Source: Psilocybe azurescens (lineage: Eukaryota; Basidiomycota; Agaricomycetes; Agaricales; Agrocybaceae). From it: 64,000 nucleotides of DNA. The notes beneath the pieces were generated by a model, which saw nothing but the letters and a program-made list of their open reading frames with translations, did no database searches and was not told where the DNA came from. Numbering within the stretch: position 1 is the first letter of the stretch; each line of letters begins with the position of its first letter. This document shows positions 10,782 to 22,979 of this stretch, in pieces. The DNA lies in NCBI GenBank assembly GCA_023853785.1, contig JAJIRX010000567.1, positions 868,001 through 932,000 on the forward strand. The letters are read 5' to 3'. A program made the position numbers and the translations under genes.

Positions 10782-12320
10782 CTACTCGGGCGCGTCATTT
10801 GGGTTAGCAGCCTGGGTGTTCTTAGCGCGCTGATAGTTAGACCAGTAGATATGCCAATCCGAGTGCAAAGTATCCTTAGCCGGCCCTACGCTCTGGTTCT
10901 TTCCTTCAACTGTTCCTGCCCAGGTTACGGCTCGTTCAAAGCACTCGAGAGCTGGACGCGATCCTGTACCGTCTCGTTTTTCATGCAGGATGCCCATCAT
11001 ATTCCATGCTTCGGCCGCAGTTCGTCTTGCATCTCTTAGCAATGCTCTAGCTGGAGTATTCATAGACGACGAATCCGTGTACACTGGTAAAAGTTCTGCG
11101 ATATTTTTGGAATAAATTGAAGGGTTGGATCTGTCAGACGTTGATGGTGAGTCGGATTTAGTACCCGTGAGGATTTGTACGACGCGCTCGGACGATTCAG
11201 CAGCGGATGAAAGCCATTGAATAGATGTATTTAATGGACGACGTTGGGCGTGTAACACCTCTGCTTGATGTATAGAGAAAAGAGAAGAACGCTGGAGGAG
11301 GTAAAGGGCATGAAGAGCCTGAGGGGAAGAGGTGGCAGATATGGAATCTGGGTGACGAATGGAACGAAGGAAATGAAGGGCGGATTCTTCTAGGGCCTGT
11401 GCCTCTTCAAAGTTCCCAGACGCCGCTAAGTGTGCAGATTTTGACACGAGGATGGAAGCAAGAATACGCTGAGCCAATGGCGAGTGAGGAATTAACTGAT
11501 TGCCAGTGGACGCATCCACAGATTCCTGACTGCTTTCTTGAATAAGCTGTATCGATTTATTCCACCACTGAATCGCTTCGTTATTATGTCCCAATCGGCT
11601 GTTCAGATCTCCAAGTTTCCATGCTATGAATTCTTGATATTGTGGAGTGGTGCAGTATTGCCAGGCGCACTCGTAATCCTCCTTCGCAAGCGAGATATGT
11701 ACATCATGCCCAAGCTGTTCCAATATACCAGCATGGCGGAGAAGAAGCATGGCAAAAGCATGGGAACCTAGGCCATTTTTGGAGAGTTTTCCCTTGATGA
11801 GAAGAATGGCGTTTCTGAGATGTCTTTCTGTTTCGTACAAACGAGCATCGACGATATGGATGGCCTTTGTTTGATTGTTGCTTGAGTTCCCCCCAGGGGT
11901 CGTTTCTTCCATCATTACCGTGGTATCCGATGCATTGTGATTATACGATGCAAAGGCAGCACGAATGATATTGCGCGCTCTGAAACCTAGAGCAGGGCTT
12001 GTACCTCCTTTGACGGGTTCGCCTGTCCAATTGTTGTTGATGAGATCCCATTCCCATTTCTTCACCTCATGGTCAGTCTCTGGTGCCATTTGTACATGCT
12101 CTACGTAGAGATGGGCGCCTCCATAGATAGTGGCGACGGATACTAACGCGAAGAGAGTGTATCGGAGGACATGTTTGCCTATTTGTCGTGCAGGGCTTTT
12201 TTCAGGGGCTTTTGACTGAGAGCTAGCCGTACTTTCGTTGAGCTTAGCTATGCGCAACGAAATGGGCGACAGTCCTCTGGCATAAGAGCGAGTAAGTACG
12301 GTGGATGCAGATCTGAACAT
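10782..12320 (-). CDS. Mitochondrial inner-membrane TPR-like protein (possibly Mgr3-like)
   Basis: Intronless, 512 residues, unusual among its intron-rich neighbours. Residues 1-45 form an Arg/Ser-rich presequence (MFRSASTVLTRSYARGLSP). About 50-72 is a single membrane span (LRYTLFALVSVATIYGGAHL). The rest is helical, with pairs of helices resembling degenerate tetratricopeptide repeats, for example LGDLNSRLGHNNEAIQWWNK and ASGNFEEAQALEESALHFL. This architecture (presequence, one span, TPR domain) is that of Mgr3, the yeast adaptor of the i-AAA protease. YME1 itself lies at 24.8-28 kb, so a link is attractive but only inferred; sequence identity to Mgr3 was not checked. Confidence 0.7.
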   Translation of the reverse strand: MFRSASTVLTRSYARGLSPISLRIAKLNESTASSQSKAPEKSPARQIGKHVLRYTLFALVSVATIYGGAHLYVEHVQMAPETDHEVKKWEWDLINNNWTGEPVKGGTSPALGFRARNIIRAAFASYNHNASDTTVMMEETTPGGNSSNNQTKAIHIVDARLYETERHLRNAILLIKGKLSKNGLGSHAFAMLLLRHAGILEQLGHDVHISLAKEDYECAWQYCTTPQYQEFIAWKLGDLNSRLGHNNEAIQWWNKSIQLIQESSQESVDASTGNQLIPHSPLAQRILASILVSKSAHLAASGNFEEAQALEESALHFLRSIRHPDSISATSSPQALHALYLLQRSSLFSIHQAEVLHAQRRPLNTSIQWLSSAAESSERVVQILTGTKSDSPSTSDRSNPSIYSKNIAELLPVYTDSSSMNTPARALLRDARRTAAEAWNMMGILHEKRDGTGSRPALECFERAVTWAGTVEGKNQSVGPAKDTLHSDWHIYWSNYQRAKNTQAANPNDAPE

Positions 12321-13593
12321 GGAAGGGTGGGCTCACTTATTATAGGTTTGGGCCATTCTGGTCCAATATTAAATAAATTAAATCAAAATTAAATCGAAAA
12401 AGGAAAGTGGAGTGAAAGTGAAAGACGAAGGAATGGATTAGTACACTTACACTCTACACTCATGTTGGTCCTCGAATTGACATTACATAGCTTTTGAGAG
12501 TGAACCTCATTGTTTCTGTATTTTTTTTTCAAGCGCTGTGCGGAATGTAAGTACCCTGAAACTCGAATAAATTGACCTTCTCAACAATTTTTTCCTTTGC
12601 ACGTTTGCGTGAACATCATTTCAGTGATAATCTGGTTGGGGGGAATCTCAGAGAGACACAGTGCAGAAGAAGTCTAGCCAATACATAGTCAGTAGATGCA
12701 AGCCACACAAAGAGTCAATTCTATGGCTCCCAGAGATCAAAATATATCTGTCTGTTCATGTGCTATAGCTCTGATATTTTGGGATAGAGTTTAGATAGCA
12801 TACAGCCTTGTGTGTCTACAACATAAATTAAAAAGATTCACGACCATCTCATGAGATAGCAGGTTGATTTGAGCCTCGGTTTTCACTGATCTTGTTTTAT
12901 TTACGCTTGTATATATTTTTTCAAACTCAGTTAGGTCCTATTTGCGATGTGCACACAATAGGCCCAGCCGTTTAGTTACAAGCTCTGCTAGGGTTTCGTC
13001 GGTTTGAGATAAGTTTAATTTAAAGTCCGCCTGATGTTACTTCTCACAACAAAGCCACAGCAAAGTACAAACAAAAGGATCAGATTTGTCGATTTCAAAT
13101 TAAGTAGAGCACCTCAGACCTGACTGGTATAACGGTTTAACTGCCAATCAGGGTGGGACGGAATCATATGTGCTGTCACAGCATGTCACAAACGGGATAA
13201 GTTATGAGCGTCAATTTGTCCAAAATAAAATTCATGATCAGAAGTGGAGTCTGGACGCGATGATCCACTGATATTTTCTCTCGCTATTTTGAATTCGGCG
13301 CGAATATCGCTCCTCCCATCAGCCTTCCGATACTACTTTCATTATAGCATGGGATAACCAATGATATCTAGGGGATATATTTACAGCTCCGTGCCAGGCG
13401 GTGCACTCTTCTGAATGTGGAATGATAAAGATGTGATCTTTATCGGGGTGTGTGTGTCAGGTCCACATGCCGTCGCCGTCCTTCACTGCTTGTTTTGATG
13501 GACATTTTCGGCTCTAGTTCCCCTACACTTATGCACATCCAGTCAAAGGCTCCGCCAAGCCCTGCGAATAAATATGGCGAGATGACCGGCCTC
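12321..13593. other. AT-rich intergenic region between two divergent genes
   Basis: About 1.3 kb between the TPR gene and the GH5-like gene. No credible ORF, tRNA or terminal repeat was seen on either strand; only short T runs. Presumably promoter sequence for both genes. Confidence 0.5.
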
Positions 13594-13602
13594 TTATATA
13601 GG
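13594..13602 (+). promoter_or_regulatory. TATA box of the GH5-like gene
   Basis: TTATATAGG lies 59 bp before the ATG at 13661. This is a good core TATA element, expected for an inducible secreted enzyme gene and not obvious at the housekeeping genes here. Confidence 0.5.
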
Positions 13603-13660
13603 ACACTCGTCTTGATTCCTTCCGACTTGCGCTTTGTCCCCGCACTTGACCCTTGTCATC

Positions 13661-16037
13661 ATGTACCTCCCTTTACTGTGGAAGGTTGCCCTAAGTGCCT
13701 TACTCGTGTCCGCAAAGGCCCCCACGCGTACAGTGAGTAAAAGACAAGACAGCAACCTCCCCCAGTTCGTTACGACTCAGAATGGGAACTTCATGTTCAA
13801 AGGAAAGTAAGATCGTTTCTTTCTTCTGAGATTTTGAAAAAGCCTCACCCTTTTTAATTAAAGGAAGCTCGATTTCGTTGGAACGAACGCGTACTGGCTC
13901 GCCGCTCTCAATTCGGATGATGACATTGATTTCACGTTGGGGAACATGTCGGCAGCGGGCGTTAAGATTGTCAGATCCTGGGCATTCAATGGTGAGTACT
14001 GTTTACTTTTTTGTTGCTCAAAGTACTATCGCTGACATTTTTAGACGTGGACACTATTCCGGTGAACGGCACATGGTTCCAATTAATTGCAAATGGTACA
14101 ACTACCATCAATAACGGAACAAATGGTTTGCAAAAGCTGGATACCGTTGTCCGCCTTGCCGAAAAGCACGGCTTGTTCTTGCATCTCTCTCTTACGAACA
14201 ATTGGAATCCCCGGCCTCTGTTGGATAACCCGAACGGAATCTCCATTAGCGCCCGCGATGTGACCAACGGCACGAACAATACGCTACCAAGAAATACTCT
14301 CAGTAATGACTATGGTAAGTATGATTCACGATGGGTTTTATATTTATTTAACCAGAAACAGGTGGCATGGATGCCTACGTTCGCGAATTCGGTAATGCCA
14401 CCAATCACGATGAATTCTACCTCAATCCGCAAATTGTCGCGCAATTCAAGAACTACACAACGCAGATAGTTTCACGATATGTAAACAGTCCTGCGATTTT
14501 TGGGTGGTAAGCCTCAAGTTATTATTTCTTGCGTTTTGGCTCATGCTTATACGCGACTTGACAGGGAAATTGCAAATGATGCAAGGTTAGAATTTTTGAC
14601 AACCACCAATGGAAAGATCTTCTAACCGATCTGTCCAGATGCAATTCTTCCCTACCGGCCACGAATATCTGTAATACCAACACAATAACCAGGTTCCACT
14701 CTGATATTGCTCAACACATATCCACCGTTGACCCCAATCATTTGGTCGCCTCTGGGTACGCCTCACTCCAACTCCAGACAAATCCCACTCTGATTATATC
14801 CTAGAAACCAAGGATTCTTCTGCGCAGATTGCGTGAAGCTTTTCCCACGTATTGTTGCGACCCCTCCACCGCCTCAGATATCTTCCGCTCCCAATAATAG
14901 ACGTCGCAGTGTGCCAAAACCCCTGACTAGACAAAAATTATTCAGGACCGCAAGGCAGCTTTCAAGAAGACGAGAAAATTGGCGTTGCAGAAAAGAAGTG
15001 GGTCAGAGGCCGGATCTATTCGTATTCGAGGTCGATGGGTCTCTACTGGTATATTTATTTCCATGAAAAACTTGTGTACATCAGTTCTGAACTAATCTTT
15101 AGAGACGAGGAGGCAATCTACGGATGACCAGGGCGTGGGATCTGCTTTTGACGGATCTCAAGGAGTCGACAGCGAGGATATTCTTAACATTCCTCAAATC
15201 TCTTACTCGACATTCCAGTTGTTCCCAGATCAGAATTCATATGGTTTGGATGACCCAAACCTACCCGAATTCAACAACACGGTAAACCAGGGGTTGGCCT
15301 GGATTCGCGCTCATGCCGATATTGGAAGACTGTGAGTTTCACTCCCAATTTCTTTCTCTCTTTTAAATTTAAGCAAATGTTTCCAGCTTTAACAAACCTG
15401 TGGTTCTGAACGGATTTGGTCTTGTTACGCAAGCAAATGCTCCTTTCTTCGTGCCTTTCAATGTGACGCAGGCACCATTTGGGTCAGATTCAGGTGTGTT
15501 GCTACCCTTGTTCGTAACTCATTGTCTTCTCGATCTTACGAGCAATGTTCGCATAGACTCCAATCAAACTCAGGCGCCTTTCGGAGTCACAGACCAGCAA
15601 CGAGATGATGCTTATACTCAGTGGCTGCAAGGTATGTGTTACCGTCATTGTTCTTGAAGTACCTTATGCTTACCCACTTCTTTAGCTGGGCTGGATGCAG
15701 GTCTTCAAGGCATGCTTCAATACCAGGTGAGTTTTTGCTGTTTAGTCGACTTTTCTTTTCGCTTACCGTTATCATCGTAATCAGTGGTCGCAAGGCAATC
15801 TTACCACTGCAGTGGGCACTGCTATTAGCCCCACTGTCAGCGGAACTTCAGTCAGTTCAGACGTAACAGGCACTGGTGTTTCGCCCGATGATGGTTATGC
15901 AATTCAAGGGCAAGGGTAAGTTTCTTTGAGCATATTTATATACAGATTCAGTGGTGCTCACATGAATCGACAGTTTCGACCAAGCTGTGGGCACCATCCA
16001 GCAAGCTGCACAGCAATTTGGAGCCGATGACTCGTAA
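13661..16037 (+). CDS. Secreted GH5-like protein (mannanase-related) with altered catalytic residues
   Basis: Signal peptide (MYLPLLWKVALSALLVSA) followed by a Kex2-type Lys-Arg site, then a GH5 fold: LDFVGTNAYWLAALN, AAGVKIVRSWAFND, LAEKHGLFLHLSLTNNW, YVNSPAIFGWEIANDARC, DPNHLVASGNQGFFC, ISYSTFQLFPDQNSYG, NKPVVLNGFGLVTQANAP. It resembles fungal endo-beta-1,4-mannanases and their uncharacterised relatives. The usual acid/base motif N-E-P is N-D-A here (Asp codon 14578-14580). The strand-7 nucleophile position, normally Glu in a V-L-E context, is Asn (codon 15409-15411). Over ten exons, one of only 21 nt (14565-14585). The A5 run at 14933-14937 needs one more A to restore the following DRKAAFKKTRKLALQKRSG segment; an intron beginning near 15050 then leads to TRRQSTDDQGVGSAFDG. 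It may be a lectin-like or otherwise repurposed paralogue. Confidence 0.85.
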
Positions 16038-16361
16038 AGTTGCTTTCAAACTTTAACTCAGTAACGCAAAACATGGATTCCGACCCCTTACGATATTACT
16101 GCCAGTGTTGTTCCTTTTGACTTTGTTTTCTTTGGCACCACGAACACTTCATGGATCTAATGTTTTTTAAATTATATTTCCTTTCTACTCCCTCGGCGTA
16201 CATACTACGAACCTTTTACAGACTAGCATGTATAATTAGACACCTACCTTTATGGGAACGTCTGTGGATGAACAACGTCTGCGAAACGTTAAATTGTGGT
16301 AGTTTGTACAAATTTTGTAACGGACGATTCTTTGTATATGACATTTTGGATGAGAACTCTC
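16038..16361. other. 3' flank of the GH5-like gene
   Basis: AT-rich, no ORF of note; ends at the left terminal repeat of the MITE. Confidence 0.5.
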
Positions 16362-16364
16362 CTA

Positions 16365-16393
16365 CTCATGGTCACAAAAAGTAATGGGGCACA
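16365..16393 (+). repeat. Left terminal inverted repeat of the MITE
   Basis: 29 bp, exact reverse complement of 16851-16879. Confidence 0.9.
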
Positions 16394-16850
16394 ACAAAAT
16401 CCCTAATATCTCTGGAAAGAATCCCAATAATCATAGGGTCTCTCTTGCAAATATGAACTCCTATAAGAGCACTTTTTGATGGTAAAATTCATTCTTAAGA
16501 AAGAGACCCCTTCTTTCCATTTAAGATAATTTCGAAGAATAGGCTGATTTTCTGTCTCAGCAAGAGTTGCACCAACAATGCTCAAACTTTGCCAGAAGTT
16601 AGATATGATAATTTGAAGCATTCCTTCCTGGAAAATCTAAGCTCAAAATCTCTCTCATTACCTTTAATAAAGGCATCATTGCAAAAATACATGTTTCTTA
16701 ATTTGCATCTGATACAACAAGAAATTAAGATACTCCAATTTTTTTTTCATATCTCTAAACAGCATCCTTGGAAAAATTTCCCCACCAAAATTCAGATTGA
16801 TTGCATGTGTAATACTTGGGTTATCTTTGCATGAAGATTTGGGTCACTAA

Positions 16851-16879
16851 TGTGCCCCATTACTTTTTGTGACCATGAG
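16851..16879 (-). repeat. Right terminal inverted repeat of the MITE
   Basis: 29 bp, exact reverse complement of 16365-16393. Confidence 0.9.
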
Positions 16880-16881
16880 TA

Positions 16882-19435
16882 GCGGAGTATTATGGCGACG
16901 CCTTTTGTGGCAATGATACAACCATTACAGACTGGCTTTAAAATTACAGATAATATAAGGTTCTTCCTCTTGTTCAGCGTCGCCCTCGCTGAGACCAGAG
17001 TAGAGGGACGTACTTATAGGTTGTAAGGGGTACGCATACGTACTACATGGGCCAATGTGAAGCTGTGCCAAATCCTGAGGTGCGCCGCTATCAAATTGCC
17101 TTGAAATTTTCACCAAACGGTATTTTGGGTTGGGTCCGTATGCCATATTTTGCAGGGCTGGTTGTCGCATATTTACTATTTCCGGGTTCCCTGAGGTCCG
17201 AGGGGGCACCACTGGCGAGCGCTGGCGCCAGTCATGAAACGTTGAAACCTCAAATTTCAAAAGTTATCGCTAGCTTGAATCCGAATGAAACCAAAATTTG
17301 ATGAAACCATGGAACGGTGTCGGCGGGACCACGGGACCGGACGGGTTGGCGTGGACCAGAACCGCCCAACTTTTCCGTTCGCTTACTTTCATCTTCTCCA
17401 GAAAATCTGGCTCTGTTTCGGAGACTGAAATACATTCTCTTAGTCCATTGCACACAGATGGCCTCAAAACTCATACATGCGTGGTGTGATGACTGTATCA
17501 CGTAGTCTTTCTGTGTTTTGACCCAAGTCCAATTCCTGCATGTGGGAACCTGGGGTATGCTCCGTAGCCGTATCCTATGGTATATGGTAGACTCGCCAGC
17601 CAGTCACACTCGCGAGCTCTAGTCACATAGCGTCACAGGAGCACATGATCAAGCAAGGAGCGAGCTCGCGAGCGGACTGGGCCGTCTCGGGCTCATTTTG
17701 GGTGATGGCCATTTCCCCCCCAATCTTGATGTGTCGACTTTGTCAAAAAAGGTGGCCACACCTCAAAAAAGTGCTCAAATCGGGTATACATAATACTATT
17801 TTTTTGTATTTTGGATCGAATGAAATAGTTTCTAAAAGGGTGATTTTTTCGAAAACTTGGTAAATATTGACTGTACTGCGTTTGGGGTATTACTAAATGA
17901 CGACTGGAAGTCATCATACAGTGTTGGTGCAAACTCCATTGAGGCTTTTTCTCATGTTCGTCGTGGACGAGGTGCTGTAGGTGCTGTCTGAGATGGTGCT
18001 GACAACGCTGAAGCAACTGTATGAGCAAGTTTGGATGGGGACTCTGAGTGAGGATACTGAGGGAGAAGATGCTTTTGATGTCGAATAAGGTTGTCGTTCG
18101 GCGATGGGCGTGGTTTTGACGTTTGACATGGAGCTCCTCGCGCACGGGCCTGTCAACAACAACGAAGTCCATTACAAATTTTTGAAAAAAGTTATATACT
18201 GAAATCGACTTAAAATTCAATATAAATAACTTATATATATATAATTTTAACACTTTTTTCTGACTTCGAGACGCTTTTCACCAAGTAAGCACAACAAGAT
18301 TTGGCAGGCTCCGCCAAAAGTGGCCCGAGATGGACCAGCCGGCTACGCGAGTTGTCGAGTTCACTCTCACAAACCACGTGCACTTTAGTGATAGCACGTG
18401 TCGCAAAGCCGGATGAGGACGAGCCTAGGTATATGGGTACTATGGTATGGCTACGGCAACCATACCATGAGGGGTCCAGAAACCCATCTTACGGTACAGC
18501 TATGGTATGGCTAAGCCACTGTATACCGCATATCTACACCATAACTTATAAGGCCGTATATGGGACCTATAGCTTTGGGTGGCTATTTGACCATTCAAAG
18601 GGAGTTTTTACTCGGCTAATTTTCGGCCTCTGTGGGTGCTATCTATGCGAGATTGGATCGTTTGTCTTATCAATGACCAGTGTAACTTGTTCAAAAATGC
18701 CTTCCAGGGAAATTATATGCACAAGCAGCAATAACAAGTGTCTGCCAAATGAATCCAGCGAATGTCCAACAGAAAAAATGGGCAAAAACTTGATTTGCCT
18801 AATAGAAACATAGCACTTGGTCGTTACTGCTGATGGTTCTTATTCGTACACACCTTCTGCCAAAGAGATACATGAAACTCCTCATTTGATCATCTGACTT
18901 GTTCTCTTTTAGGTAAATTTAATGTCCTTTTAGGTGAGGTACGAGACTCTGACTGATTATTTGGTTCTAAAAGCCAACAGAGGTGCGAAATGATGATTAA
19001 GTGATATATTTGCCTGCAGATTCTGGTACAAATATAATTACAAATGGAGACTCAAAGAACACATTGTAAAAAAAAAAAAGGACTCCTAACGCCGGGCAAA
19101 GCCTCGGCCCTCAACACAAGTATTGAAAAGACATAGCGAAGCGAGGCGTGACTTGTAACTCATAATGCATAATGGAGACTCAACGCGACAACAACGATAA
19201 TTATATAATATTATAAATGTCTGGGTTTGAACTCGAAAGAGCGGACTTCGTTCGCTATTATATGCCGAAGGAATTGTACTACGGCATGGTATTGGTATTT
19301 ATTATAAATTGCCAACAGGGAAAAAATCATCTCTATATGGTTGTTGTTTACATTTAAGTACTAGATTGCAACTAACGAATTTTATACATCCAAAATACCC
19401 TGCCTTCGGCAGGTAATTACACATTTCGGCTGTAT
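16882..19435. other. Gene-poor region upstream of RAD3
   Basis: About 2.6 kb without a credible gene. It holds a moderately GC-rich block (17040-17500), a short palindrome near 17897 (ATGAC...GTCAT), two copies of TATGGTATGGCTA (near 18440 and 18500), two CACGTG sites (18375-18380 and 18395-18400) and an A12 tract near 19069-19080 followed by GC-rich sequence, which could be the tail of a decayed retroposon. ORFs of 186 aa (minus, 17693-18253) and 170 aa (plus, 18301-18813) have no recognisable composition or domain. Confidence 0.5.
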
Positions 19436-19441
19436 CACGTG
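19436..19441. promoter_or_regulatory. CACGTG E-box upstream of RAD3
   Basis: TCACGTGC context, 165 bp before the RAD3/XPD start codon. Confidence 0.35.
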
Positions 19442-19606
19442 CCTTACAAATACGGCAACTTTGAGCTCCCCTATTGAAATACTACCACCACCAGCCTGGA
19501 GCAGCTGTACACTACAGAGGCTTAAGCGCCTACTGTAAACACACCAAGTTTTCTGGGTTTCAATATTAATTAATTACCGTCACAAATCTCAAAGACTGGC
19601 CCAATT

Positions 19607-22600
19607 ATGAAGTTCTTCATTGATAACCTGCCGGTCAGTGTCTCTTCCAACTCAATTCCTACATGTGCCAATGTCTGGTAGCAGATTATCTTTCCATACG
19701 ACCGTATTTATCCTGGTGAGACAAGTCATCGTATAGCATCTTTCATCCAATTTGAAGGATATCGCCAGAGCAATATGCTTATATGTGCGATCTCAAAAGA
19801 ACACTGGATGCTACTGTGAGTCTCGCCACCTGTATTTTATCCTTATGCCTTCCTATTTATCGCGACTTTAGGGACATTGTGTACTAGAGATGCCTTCTGG
19901 AACTGGAAAAACTGTGTCATTGCTGTCTTTGATTGTATCATATCAACAGGTGAGTCATTTGCATGTTTTATAAGCAACGACAGTAACGTATCCTTTTCAG
20001 TTTTTCCCAACGAAAAGAAAGCTTGTATACTGCTCCCGCACAGTTCCCGAGATTGAGAAGGCGCTTGCAGAGTTGAAAAGGCTAATGGAGTATAGAATAG
20101 AGTGTGCAGAGACAGAAGAGCACAAGACTAAAGAAAAGAACTTCATGGGGCTTGGTCTTACTAGCAGGAAGAACCTTTGTATTAACCCTCAGGTGAGCGA
20201 ACAGATACGCTTCTACTGTGGAGAGCCATCTAATTTCCATTAATGAGTGAAGGTGTCGAAAGAGAAGAAGGGAAAGTGGTCGATGCTCGCTGTCGAGACT
20301 TGACAAATTCATCAGTTTGCGAGAAAGGAAGAGCAAATCCGGGCTCTGTGGAACTTTGCGACTGGCATGAGGTACTTTCCAAAGTATTTTTGCTGAAGAG
20401 TTTTAACATTTTTGCAGAATCTAGGTAAAATGGAGCCCGGGCATCTGATACCTGGTGGCATCTGGACCTTGGCTGATGTTTTGCAGTATGGTCGTGACAA
20501 TGGAATATGTCCATATTTTGCTGTTCGAAGGATGGTAAACAAATTCCCCATGGATACTGAGTGGGTGCGACTGACACTTTTGTTGCCAGATGCCTTTTGT
20601 CGACGTCATAATATACTCATTCCATTATCTGCTGGACCCCAAAGTTGCTGAACAGGTTTCTAAGGAAATGTCCAAAGATGCTATCGTGGTATTTGATGAG
20701 GCCCATAATATTGGTGTGCAAAAAGTTCACTTCTAATGATATAGCTATTAATTTGACCTCAGATAACGTTTGTATTGAGTCTCTGAGTATTGATCTTACA
20801 AGACCTATGTTGGATGCTGCTGGCCGTAGTGTAGCGAAACTATCGGATAAAATTGATGAGTGAGGGCCGGCCCTCTGACTTGACTTCGGAATGTTCAAGT
20901 TTTCATGTTCACAGGATTAAGACAACTGATGTCGCCAAATTGCAAGACGAATATGCAAGACTAGTTGAAGGATTGCAGGAATCCATTTCAGATCAGAACG
21001 ACACTGACATCGTTATGGGCAACCCATGTACGTGATTTTTGTTCTCATTTATAACTGGTTTAAACTGACAATGCAATCAGTGCTGCCGGATGACCTTCTG
21101 AACGAAGCTATTCCAGGAAATATTAGAAAGGCCGAGCATTTTGTTGCCTTTTTAAAAAGATTTGTGGAGTATATCAAAGTGAGTCCAACACTGACAATAT
21201 GGGTCACCGGTCTTGAATCTAAAATACCCAGACTCGGATGCGGGTTCTTCACGTTGTAGCAGAAACCCCGCTTTCCTTCTTGCAACATCTGAAAGATATT
21301 ACTTACATAGAACGGCGTCCTTTACGGTATGTTTGTTAATCTGACTGGTGACAGTTATTTATCACATCCATGGTCAATAGGTTTTGCGCTGAAAGATTGC
21401 AATCTCTTATACGAACCTTGGAAATAACGCGGCTTGATGAATACGCCAGTCTACAAAAGGTTGCCAGTTTTGCAACCTTGGTCGCCACTACGAAAAAGGT
21501 TTGGGTCTGCATTTTATGAATGAATTCATTGAACCTAAACATCGCCGAATTAGGATTTCTTCTGATACTGGAACCTTTTGAGACAGATAATGCGACCGTT
21601 CCCAACCCTGTATTTCATTTCACGTAAGAGATTGTTATCGCTAGAGAATCACCATTCTGACGAACGATTTAGCTGTCTCGATCCGTCCCTTGCCATAAAA
21701 CCTGTTTTCGAGCGGTTTAGCAGTGTGGTCATTACTTCAGGAACCATATCACCGCTAGATATGTACCCCAAGATGCTGCAGTTTACCCCTGTCGTTCAAG
21801 AGACGTATCCTATGACATTGACAAGAAATGCCTTTTTACCCCTGGTTAGTTGATACTTTTGTTTTCATTCCACTTAATATAACGAAAACGTGCACAATAG
21901 GTCATCACACGGGGCAGTGACCAAGTTGCTATCAGCTCGCGATTCGAAGTCAGGAATGATCCTGCCGTTGTTCGTAACTTTGGAAGCATTTTGATTGAGT
22001 ACAGCAAAATAGTTCCAGATGGGATCGTAGCTTTCTTCCCTAGCTACTTGTATATGGAGTCCATTGTAGCGGCATGGAATGATATGGTGCGTAATCTGAT
22101 ATCTTGAAAAAATGGTTGACGTAGACTTGACTTGTTGTGCTTGTAGGGTATACTAAATGAAGTTTGGAAACACAAGTTGATTTTTGTGGAGACACCCGAT
22201 GCCAACGAGACGAGCATCGCATTAGAAAACTACAGAAGGGTATGGCCATTTTATCTCCTTAGATTTCCATAATTCAAAAGTTGTCAAGGCTTGCGATAAT
22301 GGCCGTGGTGCAGTGTTGCTTTCTGTTGCTCGAGGTAAAGTCTCTGAAGGGATCGATTTTGATCATAATTACGGCAGAGCAGTCATCATGTTTGGGTAAT
22401 TATTCACTTAATTTTATCGCGCTTTTCTCTGACCGCTCCTTCAGAGTTCCTTATCAGTACACCGAAAGTCGTATCCTAAAGGCTCGTTTGGAGTACCTTC
22501 GTGACGCATATCGCATTCGTGAATCTGAATTTTTGGGTTTCGATGCTATGCGAAATGCTGCACAATGTGTTGGGCGTGTATTGCGAGGAAAAACTGACTG

Positions 22601-22979
22601 GGGATTAATGATATTCGCGGATAAGGTACTTTATTATAAGTTTTCAATCAGGTACGGTTCCTCATTCTTTATCCAGCGGTTCGCGAGAGCGGACAAGAGA
22701 GCCAAGCTTCCTCGTTGGATCAACCAGTATATCACTGAAACCGCTTCTAACTTGTCAACGGACATGGCCATTACTCTGTCAAAATTATTCATGCGCACTA
22801 TCTCTCAAAATCCAAACGAGAACCAAACCGGTATATCATTATGGACGTTAGAGGACATAGAAAAGGCTCAGGCGAAACAAAAGGAACTTGCATTGGATGT
22901 TGAGAAGGACCACAACGACGAGTACGGAGACGGTGGTCTCAGCGACACGGCGCTCATGGACTTTGATATTGATGTTTGA
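19607..22979 (+). CDS. RAD3: TFIIH DNA helicase XPD/RAD3
   Basis: 5'-3' ATP-dependent helicase of TFIIH, needed for nucleotide excision repair and promoter opening. It starts MKFFIDNLP, then [20 protein letters not shown]. Motifs seen: Walker [16 protein letters not shown]; iron-sulfur domain cysteines in [22 protein letters not shown] and GICPYF; DEAH box [59 protein letters not shown]. It ends in an acidic tail, [10 protein letters not shown]. About fifteen exons with 50-60-nt introns, and it covers the usual XPD family blocks from end to end. One frame break: after the T-T-K-K stretch (A5 at 21493-21497) one more A, or one more G at the acceptor near 21554, is needed to enter [19 protein letters not shown]. 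In a gene this conserved a missing base is by far the likeliest cause. Confidence 0.97.

Larger units (their letters stand above)
16363..16881. mobile_element. Non-autonomous TA-flanked DNA transposon (Tc1/mariner-type MITE), 515 bp
   Basis: Perfect inverted repeats, 16365-16393 and 16851-16879 (29 bp, beginning CTCATGGTCACAAAAAGTAA), are each bordered by the dinucleotide TA (16363-16364 and 16880-16881), as expected for a TA target duplication. With the TA and one further symmetrical base the palindromic match is 32 bp. The interior is AT-rich and codes for no transposase. TA duplication plus short inverted repeats is the hallmark of Tc1/mariner/pogo relatives; which one cannot be said from one copy. 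Zero mismatches between the ends suggest a recent insertion. Confidence 0.85.

Noticed and set aside
17693..18253. 186-aa minus-strand ORF in the gene-poor region
   Set aside because: Composition is His/Ser/Gln-rich from AT and CT-rich DNA, no domain or splice pattern, and a competing frame is equally open.
18301..18813. 170-aa plus-strand ORF upstream of RAD3
   Set aside because: Spans the GTATGGC repeats and has no recognisable motif; the start is not supported by any promoter signal.
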